Positions 4,750 through 5,366 of a DNA stretch of 5,366 bases are shown in pieces. Source of the stretch: Anaerolineales bacterium UBA2181 (GTDB lineage: Bacteria; Chloroflexota; Anaerolineae; Promineifilales; UBA4811). The translations under genes were made by a program, and so were the position numbers. Location of the stretch: positions 1 through 5,366 of the forward strand of contig DCVT01000002.1 in NCBI GenBank assembly GCA_002328075.1, given 5' to 3'. Position 1 is the stretch's first letter. The number at the start of each line of letters is the position of its first letter. Under the pieces are notes generated by a model. The model was given only the letters and a program-made list of their open reading frames with translations. It was not told the DNA's origin and ran no database searches.

Positions 4750-4937
4750 CTCCACCAGCATCTGCGCGGCCGCCGCCCCCTGCGCCCCGGCCGGCAACCC
4801 CCGGCCGGGCGCCCGGCCCCGCCGACTTGGCGCCGAGCAGGTCTCTCCGCTCGTCAGGCCGCTGTGTGGACCAGTTTCCCCCGCCTAGAAGTCCGGCCGA
4901 ACAGGTCGCGATCGTAACGTATCTGTGCTACACTTCG
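4750..4937. other. GC-rich segment between the hydrolase fragment and the transposase
   Basis: No gene is supported here. The part at 4770-4830 is almost only G and C and rich in ccgg/ggcc runs, unlike the flanks. It may be debris from the event that removed the hydrolase's 5' part or from IS insertion. The outer end of the IS cannot be located by eye. Confidence 0.5.
4786..4818. repeat. Overlapping GC-only palindromes
   Basis: CCCGGCCGG (4786-4794) pairs with CCGGCCGGG (4801-4809), loop caaccc. GGCCGGGCGCCCGGCC (4803-4818) is a perfect 16-base palindrome that competes for the same bases. Confidence 0.7.
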
Positions 4938-4954
4938 CCAAACGGTCTGTTTGG
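4938..4954 (+). promoter_or_regulatory. Hairpin overlapping the transposase ribosome site
   Basis: CCAAAC (4938-4943) pairs perfectly with GTTTGG (4949-4954) around the loop ggtct. Its last two G bases belong to the Shine-Dalgarno ggag (4953-4956) ahead of the ATG at 4963. Folded in a read-through transcript, it could limit translation of the transposase. Confidence 0.45.
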
Positions 4955-4962
4955 AGTGACTG

Positions 4963-5366
4963 ATGCTGGGAAAACGCTCGTCGCAACGCGGTTTGCTTGA
5001 GGCAGACCATCTTTACCTCCGTTTTGTGGGTGAAGATAGCTTCTATGGTTTTCTGGCTCGCCAACGAGGCCAGTTGTTTCGCGACGAGGACTTCGCCGGG
5101 CTCCCGCAGGTGTCCAGACAATGGACGCCCCAGCGTGCCGCCCAGTCAGCTGGCGACGGCGTTGTTGCTGCAAACGCACGACGGTGTATCCGATGAAGAA
5201 GCCAAGGACCGCGCGGACTATGATCTGCGTTGGAAGGTCGCCTTGGGGGTTGACGTTGATGATCGGCCCTTTGCCAAGAGCACCCTGCAGCTCTTCCGGG
5301 CGCAATTGGTGCTCAAAGAGAAGATGAGCATGGTGTTTCGACAAAGCCTGACCTATGCTCGCCAGG
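4963..5366 (+). pseudogene. IS1182-type transposase, N-terminal part, frameshifted (right copy)
   Basis: The ATG at 4963, with ggag six bases upstream, opens MLGKRSSQRGLLEADHLYLR, FYGFLARQRGQLFRDEDFAG, a start I know from IS1182-family transposases. After FAGL (5087-5103) the frame must move by a net +1 to continue as PDNGRPSVPPSQLATALLLQ, DLRWKVALGVDVDDRPFAKS, STLQLFRAQL and MSMVFRQSLTYARQ to the window edge. In the starting frame translation would stop at TGA 5194-5196 after 77 residues. The DDE catalytic core lies beyond the window, so whether the full element works cannot be judged. The copy at 1-320 has the same frame break. Either both descend from one damaged element, or the break is bridged by ribosomal frameshifting, which I consider less likely. 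Confidence 0.83.
5046..5366. repeat. Right arm of the 321-base terminal inverted repeat
   Basis: This is the inverted partner of bases 1-321 (318 of 321 identical). Unlike the left arm, it remains joined to the 5' part of the transposase gene, which continues back to the start codon at 4963. Confidence 0.95.

Noticed and set aside
1..5366. A composite transposon bounded by two IS copies
   Set aside because: Neither copy's outer end is in the window, the left copy lacks its inner end, and no target-site duplication can be seen.

Overview
This 5.4 kb window looks like an accessory or degraded stretch of a GC-rich bacterial genome. A Chloroflexota-type organism is my best guess, held with moderate to low confidence. 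It rests on the dispersed 'tcatgctgaacgcagtgaag' type repeat, on the style of the small membrane proteins, and on my memory of similar sequences; there is no marker gene. Both ends lie in the same insertion-sequence gene. Bases 1-321 are a reverse-complement copy of 5046-5366 with 3 mismatches, and both copies stop at the homologous base, which suggests that the window is a contig that broke at a repeat.

Layout. 1-320 (-): 5'-truncated IS1182-type transposase fragment. 321-~765: tandem array of 39-base units with two 80-base variants, starting exactly where the IS copy is cut. 808-836: a good promoter (TTGACG, 17 bases, TACTAT). 893-1264 (+) and 1396-2259 (+): two genes of unknown function, probably one transcription unit. 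The first is a small soluble helical protein; the second is a protein with two membrane anchors and an internally duplicated helical domain. 2250-2370: five consecutive hairpins, all with 5-base loops. 2458-2987 (-): an intact DinJ-YafQ type toxin-antitoxin pair with its own promoter and operator-like inverted repeat. 3126-3466 (+): the wreck of a second, divergently oriented antitoxin-toxin pair of the same family. Its antitoxin is cut after about 21 recognisable residues and its toxin has an in-frame stop. 3702-3729: promoter; 3804-4465 (+): a small three-helix membrane protein broken by a one-base loss, with a Rho-independent terminator falling inside its shifted reading frame. 4506-4739 (-): the last third of an alpha/beta hydrolase without its N-terminal part. 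4781-4820: very GC-rich palindromes. 4963-5366 (+): N-terminal half of the IS1182-type transposase, frameshifted and running off the window.

Reading. Only four genes look intact: the 893/1396 pair and the toxin-antitoxin pair. The rest are remnants, which fits a site of repeated insertion and deletion. The clearest unusual observations are the dead second toxin-antitoxin operon beside a live one, the same frameshift in both transposase copies, the higher-order tandem repeat that abuts an IS break, and the uncharacterised 893/1396 gene pair.
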